A stretch of 64,000 nucleotides of DNA from Rothia nasimurium (GTDB lineage Bacteria; Actinomycetota; Actinomycetes; Actinomycetales; Micrococcaceae). Both the position numbers and the translations under genes were made by a program. Of the stretch, positions 36,575-45,713 are shown piece by piece. The notes beneath the pieces are model-generated. The model made no database searches. It had not been told where the DNA came from and saw nothing but the letters and a program-made list of their open reading frames with translations. The DNA lies in the NCBI RefSeq assembly GCF_928392795.1, contig NZ_CAKMTJ010000003.1, positions 216,382 through 280,381 on the forward strand, read 5' to 3'. Numbering within the stretch: position 1 is the stretch's first letter; each line of letters starts with the position of its first letter.

Positions 36575-36680
36575 AGCAGGCTCGCAGCGAAGCTGTTGGC
36601 TCGGCGGCTGGCGTGAATCGCTTGTGAGCGTCAGCGAACCAGCGAGAGGGTCGGCAGCGAGCGCGAGCCTGCTTCACCTT
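36568..36680 (+). repeat. Structured intergenic repeat, copy 2
   Basis: Outer arms AAGGTGAAGCAGGCTCGC (36568-36585) and its exact complement at 36663-36680 form an 18-bp perfect stem. The enclosed core (36605-36655) shares GGCTGGCGTGAATCGC, TGAGCG, AGCGAA and GCGAGAGGGTCG with copy 1. Confidence 0.85.
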
Positions 36681-36821
36681 CCGGTAAGTCTTTTCTCACT
36701 AGAATCGCATCGTTCACTAGCTAGACAGCCACAGCGCCCGGTCGGTATTTGCACTAAACTATTGTCTTGATGCCCTGGGCGCGGTAAGCGCCCGAAACCC
36801 ACATTGTGAAGAGAAGTGCAG

Positions 36822-37949
36822 ATGACTGATTCTTTGCCCGAGGTGCCTGAGAACCCCACACCCTTCCAGGTGCTGGCTAACATTCGCGCCATTCTAGAAA
36901 AAGACCCCGAGAACGGTCTGGCGACCGTCCGCGATGCTTTTGCCGCCGAGTTTGAGCGGGCCCAGAAGGAAATCGCCGAACAAACCCCCACCTTTGAAGA
37001 TTTCAAGCGCGTGCGCCTGGACTTTACTGGCGAGAAGGCCGGTTTTACTCTGGCCAATAAGCAGATGCGTGATTTGGCCAAGGAGCACAAGGCTGAGGTT
37101 GGCAAGATTATGGGCCAGGTGCGCGGACGCCTGACCAAGGCTCTTGAGGCCCGTAACGCCCAGCTGGAAGAAGAGCGTGACGCCCGTATTCTGGTTGAAG
37201 AGGCTGTGGACGTCACTGCCCACACTCCCCGCCGCCGTATTGGCGGCCGCCACCCCATCAGCGTCCTGCAGGAGCAGATGTGCGATATCTTCGTGGGCAT
37301 GGGCTGGGAGATTGCCGATGGCCCCGAACTTGAATCAGAGTGGTACAACTTTGACTCGCTGAACTTCAAGCCTGACCACCCGGCCCGCGAGCTACAGGAT
37401 ACCTTCTTCGTGGAGCCCACTAGCGCCCACTTGATGCTGCGTACCCACACCTCCCCGGTGCAGATGCGCTCCCTGCTTTCCCGCGACCTGCCCCTTTATG
37501 TGGTCTGCCCCGGCCAGGTTTACCGCACCGATGAGCTCGATGCTACCCACACCCCGGTCTTCCACCAGATTGAGGGCCTGGCCGTCGATAAGGGCCTGAC
37601 CATGGCTGACCTCAAGGGCACCCTGGAGCACATGGCCCGCGCTATGTTCGGCGAAGAAGCCAAGATCCGCCTGCGCCCTAACTACTTCCCCTTCACCGAG
37701 CCGTCCGCTGAGCTGGACGTCTGGCACCCGGACGCCAAGGGCGGCCCCCGCTGGATTGAGTGGGGCGGCTGCGGCATGGTCAACCCCAATGTGCTGCGAG
37801 CAGCCGGTGTTGACCCCGAAGTTTACTCAGGTTTCGCTTTTGGTATGGGCATCGAACGTACCCTCATGTTCCGCAACGGTGTGCAGGATATGCGCGACAT
37901 GATTGAAGGCGACGTCCGTTTCTCACAGCAGTTCAAGATGGAGATCTAA
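36822..37949 (+). CDS. pheS: PheS, phenylalanine-tRNA ligase alpha subunit
   Basis: 375 residues from ATG 36822 (GTG at 36816 would add two). Charges tRNA-Phe together with PheT. Seen: N-terminal coiled coil, motif 1 region HPISVLQEQMCDIFVGMGWE, motif 2 QVYRTDELDATHTPVFHQIE, and motif 3 GFAFGMGIERTLMFRNG. The 140-nt leader has a GGGCGC-GGTAA-GCGCCC hairpin at 36778-36794, but no T run and no recognisable Phe leader peptide. pheT follows after 3 nt. Confidence 0.98.
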   Translation: MTDSLPEVPENPTPFQVLANIRAILEKDPENGLATVRDAFAAEFERAQKEIAEQTPTFEDFKRVRLDFTGEKAGFTLANKQMRDLAKEHKAEVGKIMGQVRGRLTKALEARNAQLEEERDARILVEEAVDVTAHTPRRRIGGRHPISVLQEQMCDIFVGMGWEIADGPELESEWYNFDSLNFKPDHPARELQDTFFVEPTSAHLMLRTHTSPVQMRSLLSRDLPLYVVCPGQVYRTDELDATHTPVFHQIEGLAVDKGLTMADLKGTLEHMARAMFGEEAKIRLRPNYFPFTEPSAELDVWHPDAKGGPRWIEWGGCGMVNPNVLRAAGVDPEVYSGFAFGMGIERTLMFRNGVQDMRDMIEGDVRFSQQFKMEI

Positions 37950-37952
37950 CCC

Positions 37953-40505
37953 ATGCGAGTACCCCTTTCCTGGCTGCGTGAATACGCACCCGTCCCGGCC
38001 GACGCAAGTGCCGAAGATGTTATGGCTACCCTGGTCAAGGTTGGCCTTGAAGAAGAAGACGTTCACCGCCCGACCGATGAGCTGACCGGCCCCATCGTGG
38101 TGGGGCAGGTGCTCTCGATGGAGCCCGAAACCCACTCCAACGGTAAGACCGTTAACTGGTGCCAGGTGCGCGTTGTGCCCGAGGGTCAGAAGCAGACCCT
38201 GACCGGTAAGGGCATTGAAGAGTCCGGCGTGCAGGGTATTATCTGCGGCGCCCACAACTTCAAGCCCGGGGATAAGGTCGTTGTCACCCTGCCCGGCGCT
38301 GTACTGCCCGGTGGCTTCGCTATTACCGCCCGCAAGACCTACGGCCACAAGTCAGCTGGCATGATCGCCTCTGTCAAGGAGCTCGGCATTGGTGAGGACC
38401 ACGGCGGCATTCTGGTGCTCTCCACCCTGGGGCTTGACCCCGAGGTCGGCACCGACGCCATGGACCTGCTGGGCCTCTACGACGAAGCCGCTGAAGTCAA
38501 CGTAACCCCCGACCGCGGCTACGGCTTCTCCATTCGCGGTATCGCCCGCGAATACTGCCACGCCACCGGCAACGACTTTGATGACTTCGTCCTCGACCTG
38601 GCCGCCAAGGCACCCGCTGCCAACGGCGCGGGCCTGCCCGTCACCCTGACCGACTCAGCCCCCATTCACGGTAAGGACGGCGCCACCCGCTTCGTTGCCC
38701 GCTCTGTTAGCGGCGTCGACGCAACTGCCCCCGTCCCCACCTGGATGTCCTCCCGCCTGCGCCTGGCGGGCGTCCGCTCCGTCTCCCTGCCGGTGGATAT
38801 CTCCAACTACGTCATGCTTGAAACCGGCCAGCCCCTGCATTTTTACGATGCAGATAAGCTGACCGGCGGCATCACCGTGCGCCGTGCCGAAGCTGGCGAG
38901 AAGCTCACCACCCTGGATGAGAAAGAGCGCGAGCTCAACGTCGAAGACCTGCTGATTACCGACGAGTCCGGCCCCATCGGCCTGGCCGGTGTCATGGGTG
39001 GGGCCTCCACCGAGGTCTCCGACTCAACCACCCGCATCGTTATCGAGGCAGCCCGTTTCGATGAGGTTTCCATCGCTCGCACCGCCCGCCGCCACAAGCT
39101 CTCATCTGAGGCGTCCAAGCGATTTGAGCGCGGCGTTGACCCCCAGATTCAGGCCGCTGCTGCCCAGCGGGCCGTTGACCTGCTGGTTGAGCTGGCCGGT
39201 GCAACTGCCGATGAGGGCGTGACGGACGCCGGTGGCAGCTTCGAGCCCACCGTCATCTCCCTGCCCGCCGACTACACCGCAGGCCGCATTGGCATCGACT
39301 ACACCCAAGAGCAGATTGTTGGCTCCCTGGAGCAGATTGGCGCCAGCGTTGAGGTGGCCGAGGGTTCTTACGAGGTTACCGTGCCCTCATGGCGCACCGA
39401 CCTGGGCGCTAAGGAAGATCTGACCGAGGAAGTTGCCCGCCTGGTGGGCTACGATAAGATTCCCTCGACCCTACCCGTGGCCCCTCCCGGCCGCGGCTAC
39501 ACTGTTGAGCAGACCCTGCGCCGCCGGGCCCTCAACGCCCTGGCAGCATCGGGTTTGACCGAGGTCTTTGCCTACCCCTTTGTCTCCGATGAAGACAATA
39601 ACCTCTGGGCTTCCCCGGTTGCCGGTGAGCCGGTGGACTCCATCCGCCTGGCTAACCCCATCTCGTCCGCCCAGGGCTGGATGCGCCGCTCCCTGCTGCC
39701 GGGCCTGACCGAGGTGCTCTCACGCAACCTCTCCCGCGGCTTCAAGAACCTGGCCATCTACGAGACCGGTTCCGTCTTTATTCCCGGCACCCAGCTGGGG
39801 TCAGCCTCCATCCCCGGTCTTGGCGTCAAGCCCGCCGACGAGGTTCTGGCAGATTTGAACGCCGGTATTCCCGACCAGCCCCGCCACATCGCCGGTCTTT
39901 TCGCCGGTGCTGAGCACGAGGAAACCCCGGGAATCACCGCCCGTGCCTTTGACTGGCGCGATGCCCTGGACTCTGTGCTATTGGTAGCCGATGCCGCCGG
40001 GGTAGAAGTCACCGTTGCAAACGGCGAACACCAGGCCTTCCACCCGGGCCGCACCGCCGTGCTCAAGAACGCAGCCGGTGAGGTCATCGCCTACGCCGGT
40101 GAACTGCACCCCAAGCTGCTGGCCAAGCTGAACCTGCCCGAGCGCACCAGTGCCTTCGAACTCAACTTCACCGCCCTCATCGCCCAGGCAGGCGAGGCAG
40201 TGCAGGCCACCGGTATTTCCGGCTACCCGGCAGCCAACCAGGACGTCGCCCTGATTGTGGACGCAGCAATCCCGGCTGCTGACCTTGCCGCAGCCCTGGC
40301 TGAGGGCGCCGGTGAACTGCTCGAGGACGTCCGCGTCTTCGACGACTACCGCGGCACCGGCATCGAAGAGGGCAAGAAGTCCCTGGCCTTCGCCCTGCGT
40401 TTCCGTGCCACCGACCGCACCCTGACCGCTGACGAGGCCTCCGCAGCCCGTGAAGCCGGTGTGGCTCTGGCCGCCGAACGCTTCGGCGCGGTTCAGCGAG
40501 CCTAA
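37953..40505 (+). CDS. pheT: PheT, phenylalanine-tRNA ligase beta subunit
   Basis: 850 residues, full length. Domains in order: N-terminal tRNA-binding OB fold (GPIVVGQVLSMEPETHSNGK), B3/B4 editing domain, B5, core with PFVSDEDNNLW-type aminoacyl fold, and the C-terminal anticodon-binding domain (TGISGYPAANQDVALIVD through LAFALRFRATDRTLTADEA). The ATG lies 3 nt after the pheS stop. A terminator follows the gene. Confidence 0.98.
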   Translation: MRVPLSWLREYAPVPADASAEDVMATLVKVGLEEEDVHRPTDELTGPIVVGQVLSMEPETHSNGKTVNWCQVRVVPEGQKQTLTGKGIEESGVQGIICGAHNFKPGDKVVVTLPGAVLPGGFAITARKTYGHKSAGMIASVKELGIGEDHGGILVLSTLGLDPEVGTDAMDLLGLYDEAAEVNVTPDRGYGFSIRGIAREYCHATGNDFDDFVLDLAAKAPAANGAGLPVTLTDSAPIHGKDGATRFVARSVSGVDATAPVPTWMSSRLRLAGVRSVSLPVDISNYVMLETGQPLHFYDADKLTGGITVRRAEAGEKLTTLDEKERELNVEDLLITDESGPIGLAGVMGGASTEVSDSTTRIVIEAARFDEVSIARTARRHKLSSEASKRFERGVDPQIQAAAAQRAVDLLVELAGATADEGVTDAGGSFEPTVISLPADYTAGRIGIDYTQEQIVGSLEQIGASVEVAEGSYEVTVPSWRTDLGAKEDLTEEVARLVGYDKIPSTLPVAPPGRGYTVEQTLRRRALNALAASGLTEVFAYPFVSDEDNNLWASPVAGEPVDSIRLANPISSAQGWMRRSLLPGLTEVLSRNLSRGFKNLAIYETGSVFIPGTQLGSASIPGLGVKPADEVLADLNAGIPDQPRHIAGLFAGAEHEETPGITARAFDWRDALDSVLLVADAAGVEVTVANGEHQAFHPGRTAVLKNAAGEVIAYAGELHPKLLAKLNLPERTSAFELNFTALIAQAGEAVQATGISGYPAANQDVALIVDAAIPAADLAAALAEGAGELLEDVRVFDDYRGTGIEEGKKSLAFALRFRATDRTLTADEASAAREAGVALAAERFGAVQRA

Positions 40506-40531
40506 GGCCCGCACAAACCCCAGATTCGGGT

Positions 40532-40566
40532 AGAGCCCGGCGGACGCGCGTCCGCCGGGCTCTTTG
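40532..40566 (+). terminator. Intrinsic terminator after pheT
   Basis: AGAGCCCGGCGGACGC pairs exactly with GCGTCCGCCGGGCTCT, followed by TTTGT. The stem is built around two opposed GCGTCCGC words. Confidence 0.9.
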
Positions 40567-40740
40567 TCTGCGCAGCTAGCCTGCCGGGCAGGTGCTTGAG
40601 CGAGGACGGGCAGTTTTCTGGGCGGCGGCGCTGAAAAGGCTGGGTGGTCGGTGAGACAGATAAGCCTTTTGGGAGCTGACGCGGTAGAATGGACTTCCGC
40701 CTTTGTATAGGCAATCACCCACAACCTCTGGAGATGCACC

Positions 40741-41409
40741 GTGAGCGATCAGCGCTACCTCGAAGACCACGACAACTTCGACGAAGATGACCGCACCGAC
40801 GACTTCTTCACCTTCGCAGAAGAGGAAGAAGACTACGAGGAACCCCGCGGACCACTTGGGCCCAAGCTGGCTGCGGCGGGTATCATGATTCTGGCTTCCA
40901 TCTTTGCCATTATCCTGCTGATTGGCGGCATCCGGACCTTCAACGAGGCCCGCGCCAACGAAGGCTACGAGGGGCGCTCATGGGTCATGACCGGCACCTT
41001 TGAAAAGGTCACCAGCGACCTGCAAGGTGATAGCAATGTGGCGACTTACACCGGCACCCTGCCTGACAACACCGCGATGACCGGTAAGACTTTCATTTCG
41101 GAGATTGCTGATCCTGTGCAGGTGAACCCCGGTTCTACTGTTGAGTTCCGCGGCTCCCAGACCGGTACCGTCAGCGCTGACTTCCCCGAGACCGTCGATG
41201 CCCTGCTGGTGCAAACCGGAGACGCTAACCTGACCGTGGTTCGTACCGGCGAAGAAGGTAGCCTGGTACCGGTGACCGAGGATACCGTAGCCTCCCAGAA
41301 GCGCAGTGCTATGTTCCGCCTGGCCGGTGCGATTCTGGTCTTTGGCGCCGGTGTTGCAGGCACCTTCATGATGATTCGCAAGCGTAGAAGCACTGAATTA
41401 CCTGACTAG
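40741..41409 (+). CDS. Acidic membrane protein, unknown function
   Basis: 222 residues from a GTG after CTGGAG. A strongly acidic N-terminus (DDFFTFAEEEEDYEEP) precedes a membrane helix at about residues 43-64, a roughly 120-residue outer domain, and a second helix near the C-terminus followed by basic residues (MMIRKRRS). I do not recognise the family. It is the last GC-rich backbone gene before the AT-rich block. Confidence 0.7.
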   Translation: MSDQRYLEDHDNFDEDDRTDDFFTFAEEEEDYEEPRGPLGPKLAAAGIMILASIFAIILLIGGIRTFNEARANEGYEGRSWVMTGTFEKVTSDLQGDSNVATYTGTLPDNTAMTGKTFISEIADPVQVNPGSTVEFRGSQTGTVSADFPETVDALLVQTGDANLTVVRTGEEGSLVPVTEDTVASQKRSAMFRLAGAILVFGAGVAGTFMMIRKRRSTELPD

Positions 41410-41469
41410 GTTTATTACCTAAACTAATCTAGATACTACATTCAATTAATAAAATAATAAATTATAAAT

Positions 41470-41508
41470 AAAAGGGATGCCAATTTATCCGATTAGGCAT
41501 CCCTTTTA
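41470..41508. terminator. Bidirectional intrinsic terminator at the edge of the AT-rich block
   Basis: AAAAGGGATGCC pairs perfectly with GGCATCCCTTTT around a 14-nt loop, with A and T runs on both sides. It separates the acidic membrane protein gene from the convergent McrBC-like pair. A second small palindrome, ATAGAAAT-ATGG-ATTTCTAT, lies at 41521-41540. Confidence 0.88.
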
Positions 41509-41580
41509 TATTTGAGAACGATAGAAATATGGATTTCTATAAACTATAGGGATTATTCATAAATGGCTCCACAGGCTTAC

Positions 41581-41640
41581 GCTCGAAGCCGCTCCTATCG
41601 CCTGTTTTATCGTTCGCTAGACAATTTACGTCAGCCGCTG
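41581..41640 (-). repeat. Possible diverged fourth copy of the structured repeat
   Basis: Read on the minus strand, 9 nt after the McrC-like stop, GGCTGACGTAAAT and GCGATAGGAGCGGC resemble GGCTGGCGTGAAT and GCGAGAGGGTCGGC of copies 1 and 2. Spacing is nearly the same (49 versus 50 nt). The outer stem is short (CTCGA/TCGAG) and the middle is more AT-rich. Confidence 0.4.
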
Positions 41641-41648
41641 ACATCGAG

Positions 41649-43673
41649 TTACTTTTGAGGTGGGAATAAGTCATCGTAAGTCTTTCCACATTCAACACAG
41701 ACGGTATAGGGCGATTTTGGATTCGGCTTAAACCCAAAATTATCAGTATCATAATGGATAAGCTTAGGGCGGTAAGTTTCGGAGAGGCTATCTCGATGCA
41801 CTTTGTTACCACAATATGCAAGATAAAAAGAATATCCGCAGTCGGTACACTTAAGCTTTCTCCCTTTTATCTTATGGTCTGATGAATCATCATCTATTGA
41901 TACAGAACCGCAACGTGTACAGAAAGAGTTTTTTTCAGGATGTAGAATACTTTCATACTCGATGAGAGAGAAACGACTGGGTGTAGACATCTCAGGCGGT
42001 CTTGTAACTGCATCGTAAGGAATAAAATGAAAAAGATAATTAAAAAGTCTTCTCAAATCTCCAGTTTCATTTGGCCCATCAATTATATTTGAAGCATTAA
42101 TACATAGCCCGCCAAATCTATAGCTAGGTTGCTCAAAAAAATTTTTTCTATCCTCATCTGCACTGTTTTCATATTTTCTTGAAAAATAATCTGACGCGAT
42201 AACCTGGTCAGCTATTTCAATTGCGAAGTTTGGTTTGTTGAAAATAAATGAAGATTCACAGTGCAGAGATTTAATTTTTTCATCTGTAGAAGTAGGGTGC
42301 AACAAATATGAGCCGACGTGTGAGAATTCTTTAGTTTGGAATGAAACATCTTCGATAAATTTTTTATAATATTTAATGTATGCCTCATCAAAAATTGAAT
42401 GTGGGACGCCCCATTCCGTGGTATCCTCTAGCAGCCTATATTTTGAGTCTAGAATGCAATAAAATACTTTAGAGGATAGATTGTTAAATTTTTTATCATC
42501 CGAAGAGTAATAATAAAGAATCTGGAAATCTGGACGCTTATTAGAGTCAATTATGCCACTACTCTCATACAAGAGAGTTATATGCAGAGAAACTGATTTT
42601 AGTTTCTTCATAAAACGAACTTCTATTTCTTTTGTATCAGTTTTTTGAGGGGATAGAGGTCTATTAGAGCTTTCAAGCGTAAACCCGAGATCAATAAAAA
42701 AATTTAGCAGAATGTAAAATGTAAAAGATTGATAGATAAAAGGCGTACTAGAAACTAATCTACTGTGGATCGCAGAGGTATAACAATTAGTCCAGTCATA
42801 AATATTATTTGTTAGTAGAACTGCTGTTCTGTACCTACTATCTCTGAAAAAATAATTTCTACCTTTCAGAAAAGAGTTTTTATCGAAGCTGACACGTGAA
42901 AATTTACCTGAATCAAGCAATTTTAAAATAGATTTTCCAACATAGTAGGAATTAACTATATTTTGATTATTAAAGCTATTTCCTTCGCTAATTTCTAACT
43001 GATATAGAAGTCTTCTGAGTATCTCAGTGAGGATAGTTTTAAGGTATCTATTCTCTGGAATATCAAAGTTATCGGAAAATTGATAGGATATTTTTTTGCT
43101 AGTTTGTTTTCCAGATGCGATACTTACTAAAATTTTCTTATTAAAGTTTTTGTTAGATGGATTCCATGTGCTTCGGTAACTTTTTATCACTGTAGATTGG
43201 GGTGAACTAACAATCTTCTTAACTACAAATTCTAGTTGCCGAAGTGTATTCTCTAATTTGTTATGGGACAGGTATTGTCTTTGTGCAAGACTGGAGTATG
43301 TGTTGTCAACCTCCCAAATGACTCTATTTCTATCTAAGAAGTTGAGCATATTGATATACTGATTAATGCCCATAACTGCGTCTTTGGGGACTATAAAAAG
43401 CTCGAATTTAACAATTTCTCCGTCAATATCAAATATTATTGAGATAATACCTGGAATATTCGTATAGCTACTGTTTAGTTTATAGTATCCATTTTTCCCC
43501 TTCTTAATAGTAATAGAGTTGATTTCCGAATAGATTTTGCAGTCTATATTCTCGGGAAGAGGAGTGGTAGAATTAAGCTTAAATAAACAATCACCAGTGT
43601 ACGCTTGTTTGTATGCCCTATTATCTTTAATTGTGATTTCTGACGTAGGTTCGTAATTAAGTGAATAATTCAT
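41649..43673 (-). CDS. McrC-like DUF2357/PD-(D/E)xK nuclease with C-terminal zinc ribbons
   Basis: 674 residues. The N-terminal two thirds fit the DUF2357-type region of McrC relatives (helical stretches, PENRYLKTILTEILRRLLYQ). A PD-(D/E)xK nuclease core follows: RPDFQILYYY near 379 and CILDSKYRLL near 407 supply the Asp and D-x-K residues. The C-terminus has Cys pairs CTRC near 584, CTDC near 610 and CVEC near 658, a likely zinc ribbon set. In McrBC systems this subunit cuts DNA when driven by the AAA partner encoded 11 nt upstream. Very AT-rich compared with the backbone, so probably acquired. Confidence 0.78.
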   Translation of the reverse strand: MNYSLNYEPTSEITIKDNRAYKQAYTGDCLFKLNSTTPLPENIDCKIYSEINSITIKKGKNGYYKLNSSYTNIPGIISIIFDIDGEIVKFELFIVPKDAVMGINQYINMLNFLDRNRVIWEVDNTYSSLAQRQYLSHNKLENTLRQLEFVVKKIVSSPQSTVIKSYRSTWNPSNKNFNKKILVSIASGKQTSKKISYQFSDNFDIPENRYLKTILTEILRRLLYQLEISEGNSFNNQNIVNSYYVGKSILKLLDSGKFSRVSFDKNSFLKGRNYFFRDSRYRTAVLLTNNIYDWTNCYTSAIHSRLVSSTPFIYQSFTFYILLNFFIDLGFTLESSNRPLSPQKTDTKEIEVRFMKKLKSVSLHITLLYESSGIIDSNKRPDFQILYYYSSDDKKFNNLSSKVFYCILDSKYRLLEDTTEWGVPHSIFDEAYIKYYKKFIEDVSFQTKEFSHVGSYLLHPTSTDEKIKSLHCESSFIFNKPNFAIEIADQVIASDYFSRKYENSADEDRKNFFEQPSYRFGGLCINASNIIDGPNETGDLRRLFNYLFHFIPYDAVTRPPEMSTPSRFSLIEYESILHPEKNSFCTRCGSVSIDDDSSDHKIKGRKLKCTDCGYSFYLAYCGNKVHRDSLSETYRPKLIHYDTDNFGFKPNPKSPYTVCVECGKTYDDLFPPQK

Positions 43674-43684
43674 TGTTTTTAAAC

Positions 43685-45499
43685 CTAGAAATTAAAGTAG
43701 GAGAAAATTCCTGTATTAAATCTATCCTCTTTCATTCTTCCGTAAATTTTGGATGCACTGCTTTGGTCTAGACCCTCGACTAATCCAGCAATTATTTTAA
43801 TATTCTTGTCATCAGAGACTGAGGGATATCCGTCGAATTTAGGCAATATTTTCGTGTGAAGAAGAATATCAAGCATTTCTTCTTCTGAAATACTAAAAAT
43901 TTCCCTAAAGTTCCATAGAACTCCAGCAGCAATTTTTGTTCTATAACTTGAGAGACTAATTAGGGTCTTTACTCTATCTGGTAATTTCGATATATCGTAA
44001 GAAGAGAAGTTGGGCAGAGAGTCTCCAAAAATCTTAGCAGCGTAGGTTGCAGAAGCTGAGGGGGAAGTAATATCGTTCTTACCAATGATGCTAGCTTTCG
44101 ATATATTATCGCCTAGTTGATTAAAATTTATTATAAAACTACGGTCGATAACTTTAGGACTAAGCTTCTTTGTCGTTTCATCAACATTTATAGTGCCGAC
44201 AAATCTTATATTAGGTGTAATAGCAAGATTCTTATATCTTATGATTTTTGATATAGAAGATTCTTCTTCCTTAGATAATATCTTGTTACTAGAAATAAGC
44301 TGTAAGGAGCGCTCTGCAAATTTAGGTGGTAAGAGTGATATGTTTCTTTGGGCGCTATCGTTACGATAATCTATTTCTATGCGTGAAAGAACAGTCGCGA
44401 GGTAGTATTCAACCTGCGAAATATTCATTTCATCGAGGCAGACTATAAAGAGTGGAGAACTTTCTTTCTGACTGTTCCATTCGCTATTTGCCCTGAGAAT
44501 AAATTCTGTTAATTCAGTAGAAATAAATTCATTCGTTACCGGATTAAAGTATCCAAATAAATCTTGTTCTTCTGACCAGCTAGGCTGTACAGGAACTTCA
44601 AGTAGGTTAGCTCCAATACTCCAGGCGATATCCCTTGCGAAAGATGACTTTCCGGTTCCAGGTTCTCCAAAGAATATCAAGAGCTGGTGCGTATACAAAC
44701 CGTATATGAAAAATTTTATTATTTCTTCGCTAAAAATATGGCCTCTGTGAAGTTCGATATTTTCACAAATTTTACTGATATCATCGGGCTCAATTGATTT
44801 TTTAAGATTTACAATTTCTGGCAATTTTTCACGCTGGTTTACGTTTCCCAAAATTTTTTCAAGGGACTCAATCTGTTTTTCTTTTTCTTCTATAAAAGCG
44901 TGAATGCTTCTTATTGAATTTTCTAGTTCTTTGATTGATCTCGAACTAGCTATTATATCCGAAATCTTTGAATGGATATCAGATATATTCTCTGCGAGAT
45001 TTTCCAAAGAATAATCTATGCCGAAATTCTTTTGAAAATACTTAATAAATGCTTTTGCTTGAACTTCGAGCTCGTCGGGCAGTTCTATTAGTTGATAATT
45101 TTTTTGGATATGATTTTCAATATTTTTTATGTAACTTTCGAAAGTCTGCCTAAATTTATCTCCTAATGGTTTTTTTGTTATTAAATCTAAAAGGTTGATT
45201 ACGTCAATAAAATTGCTAATTTTTCTAACATCGTCGCTTGATGTGCTCCAAAGGCCGAGCAGGCTGATGGCACTTGGGCTGGGTGCTGTGGTGTAGTCGA
45301 CGAAGCCAAGGAGGGCAATATCGTCTGAGTATTTCTGTTTTTGTTCTTTAATCGAGAGCTCATCCGCAACTCTTTTAGGTATGTAGATTCTCTCGATTTT
45401 TTTATTAGGATCGAAAATATCTTTTGCGGGATGTGTAAAATATTCTCCCTTTTTCGTTTCGTTTTTAATTTCGGCAAAGAATATTGATTTTTCACTCAT
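43685..45499 (-). CDS. McrB-like AAA+ NTPase
   Basis: 604 residues from an ATG after AAGGAG. The N-terminal part (about 1-110) is unclassified and may be the DNA reader; a coiled-coil region rich in Lys/Glu follows (about 170-230). The AAA+ core has Walker A GEPGTGKSS near 276, Walker B FIVCLDEMN near 353, and a sensor segment GTINVDETTKKLSPKVIDRS near 434, the McrB-type arrangement. McrB hexamers translocate DNA and activate McrC. Whether it uses GTP or ATP cannot be told by eye. A short GC-rich patch at 45240-45330 interrupts the AT-rich gene. Confidence 0.78.
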   Translation of the reverse strand: MSEKSIFFAEIKNETKKGEYFTHPAKDIFDPNKKIERIYIPKRVADELSIKEQKQKYSDDIALLGFVDYTTAPSPSAISLLGLWSTSSDDVRKISNFIDVINLLDLITKKPLGDKFRQTFESYIKNIENHIQKNYQLIELPDELEVQAKAFIKYFQKNFGIDYSLENLAENISDIHSKISDIIASSRSIKELENSIRSIHAFIEEKEKQIESLEKILGNVNQREKLPEIVNLKKSIEPDDISKICENIELHRGHIFSEEIIKFFIYGLYTHQLLIFFGEPGTGKSSFARDIAWSIGANLLEVPVQPSWSEEQDLFGYFNPVTNEFISTELTEFILRANSEWNSQKESSPLFIVCLDEMNISQVEYYLATVLSRIEIDYRNDSAQRNISLLPPKFAERSLQLISSNKILSKEEESSISKIIRYKNLAITPNIRFVGTINVDETTKKLSPKVIDRSFIINFNQLGDNISKASIIGKNDITSPSASATYAAKIFGDSLPNFSSYDISKLPDRVKTLISLSSYRTKIAAGVLWNFREIFSISEEEMLDILLHTKILPKFDGYPSVSDDKNIKIIAGLVEGLDQSSASKIYGRMKEDRFNTGIFSYFNF

Positions 45500-45713
45500 T
45501 GCATCTCCTTGATTTTACTTTTTAAAGTGCAGTATTGTTAATTCTATTTTTGTCATAATTTATAGAATGTTAGATTACGTGGCTTCGTAACATATTATAT
45601 GCTGACTTTGGTTGTTGATGGGGAGTTTGGTAGAAATGTCCATACTTTAGTGAGTTTTTAATTTGAGAATAATGCTATCAAAGATGGGTGTAGTGGTGTG
45701 AGCGTGGGTGTGC

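Noticed and set aside
34965..40505. T-box or Phe-leader control of pheST
   Set aside because: No T-box core sequence and no Phe-rich leader peptide are visible before pheS; only a short GC hairpin without T run.
39978..40739. 253-residue minus-strand frame over the pheT end
   Set aside because: Overlaps pheT and its terminator; no recognisable domain or ribosome site.
41537..41821. 94-residue minus-strand frame overlapping the McrC-like 3' end
   Set aside because: Runs in another frame through the zinc-ribbon coding region and the repeat; no independent start signal.
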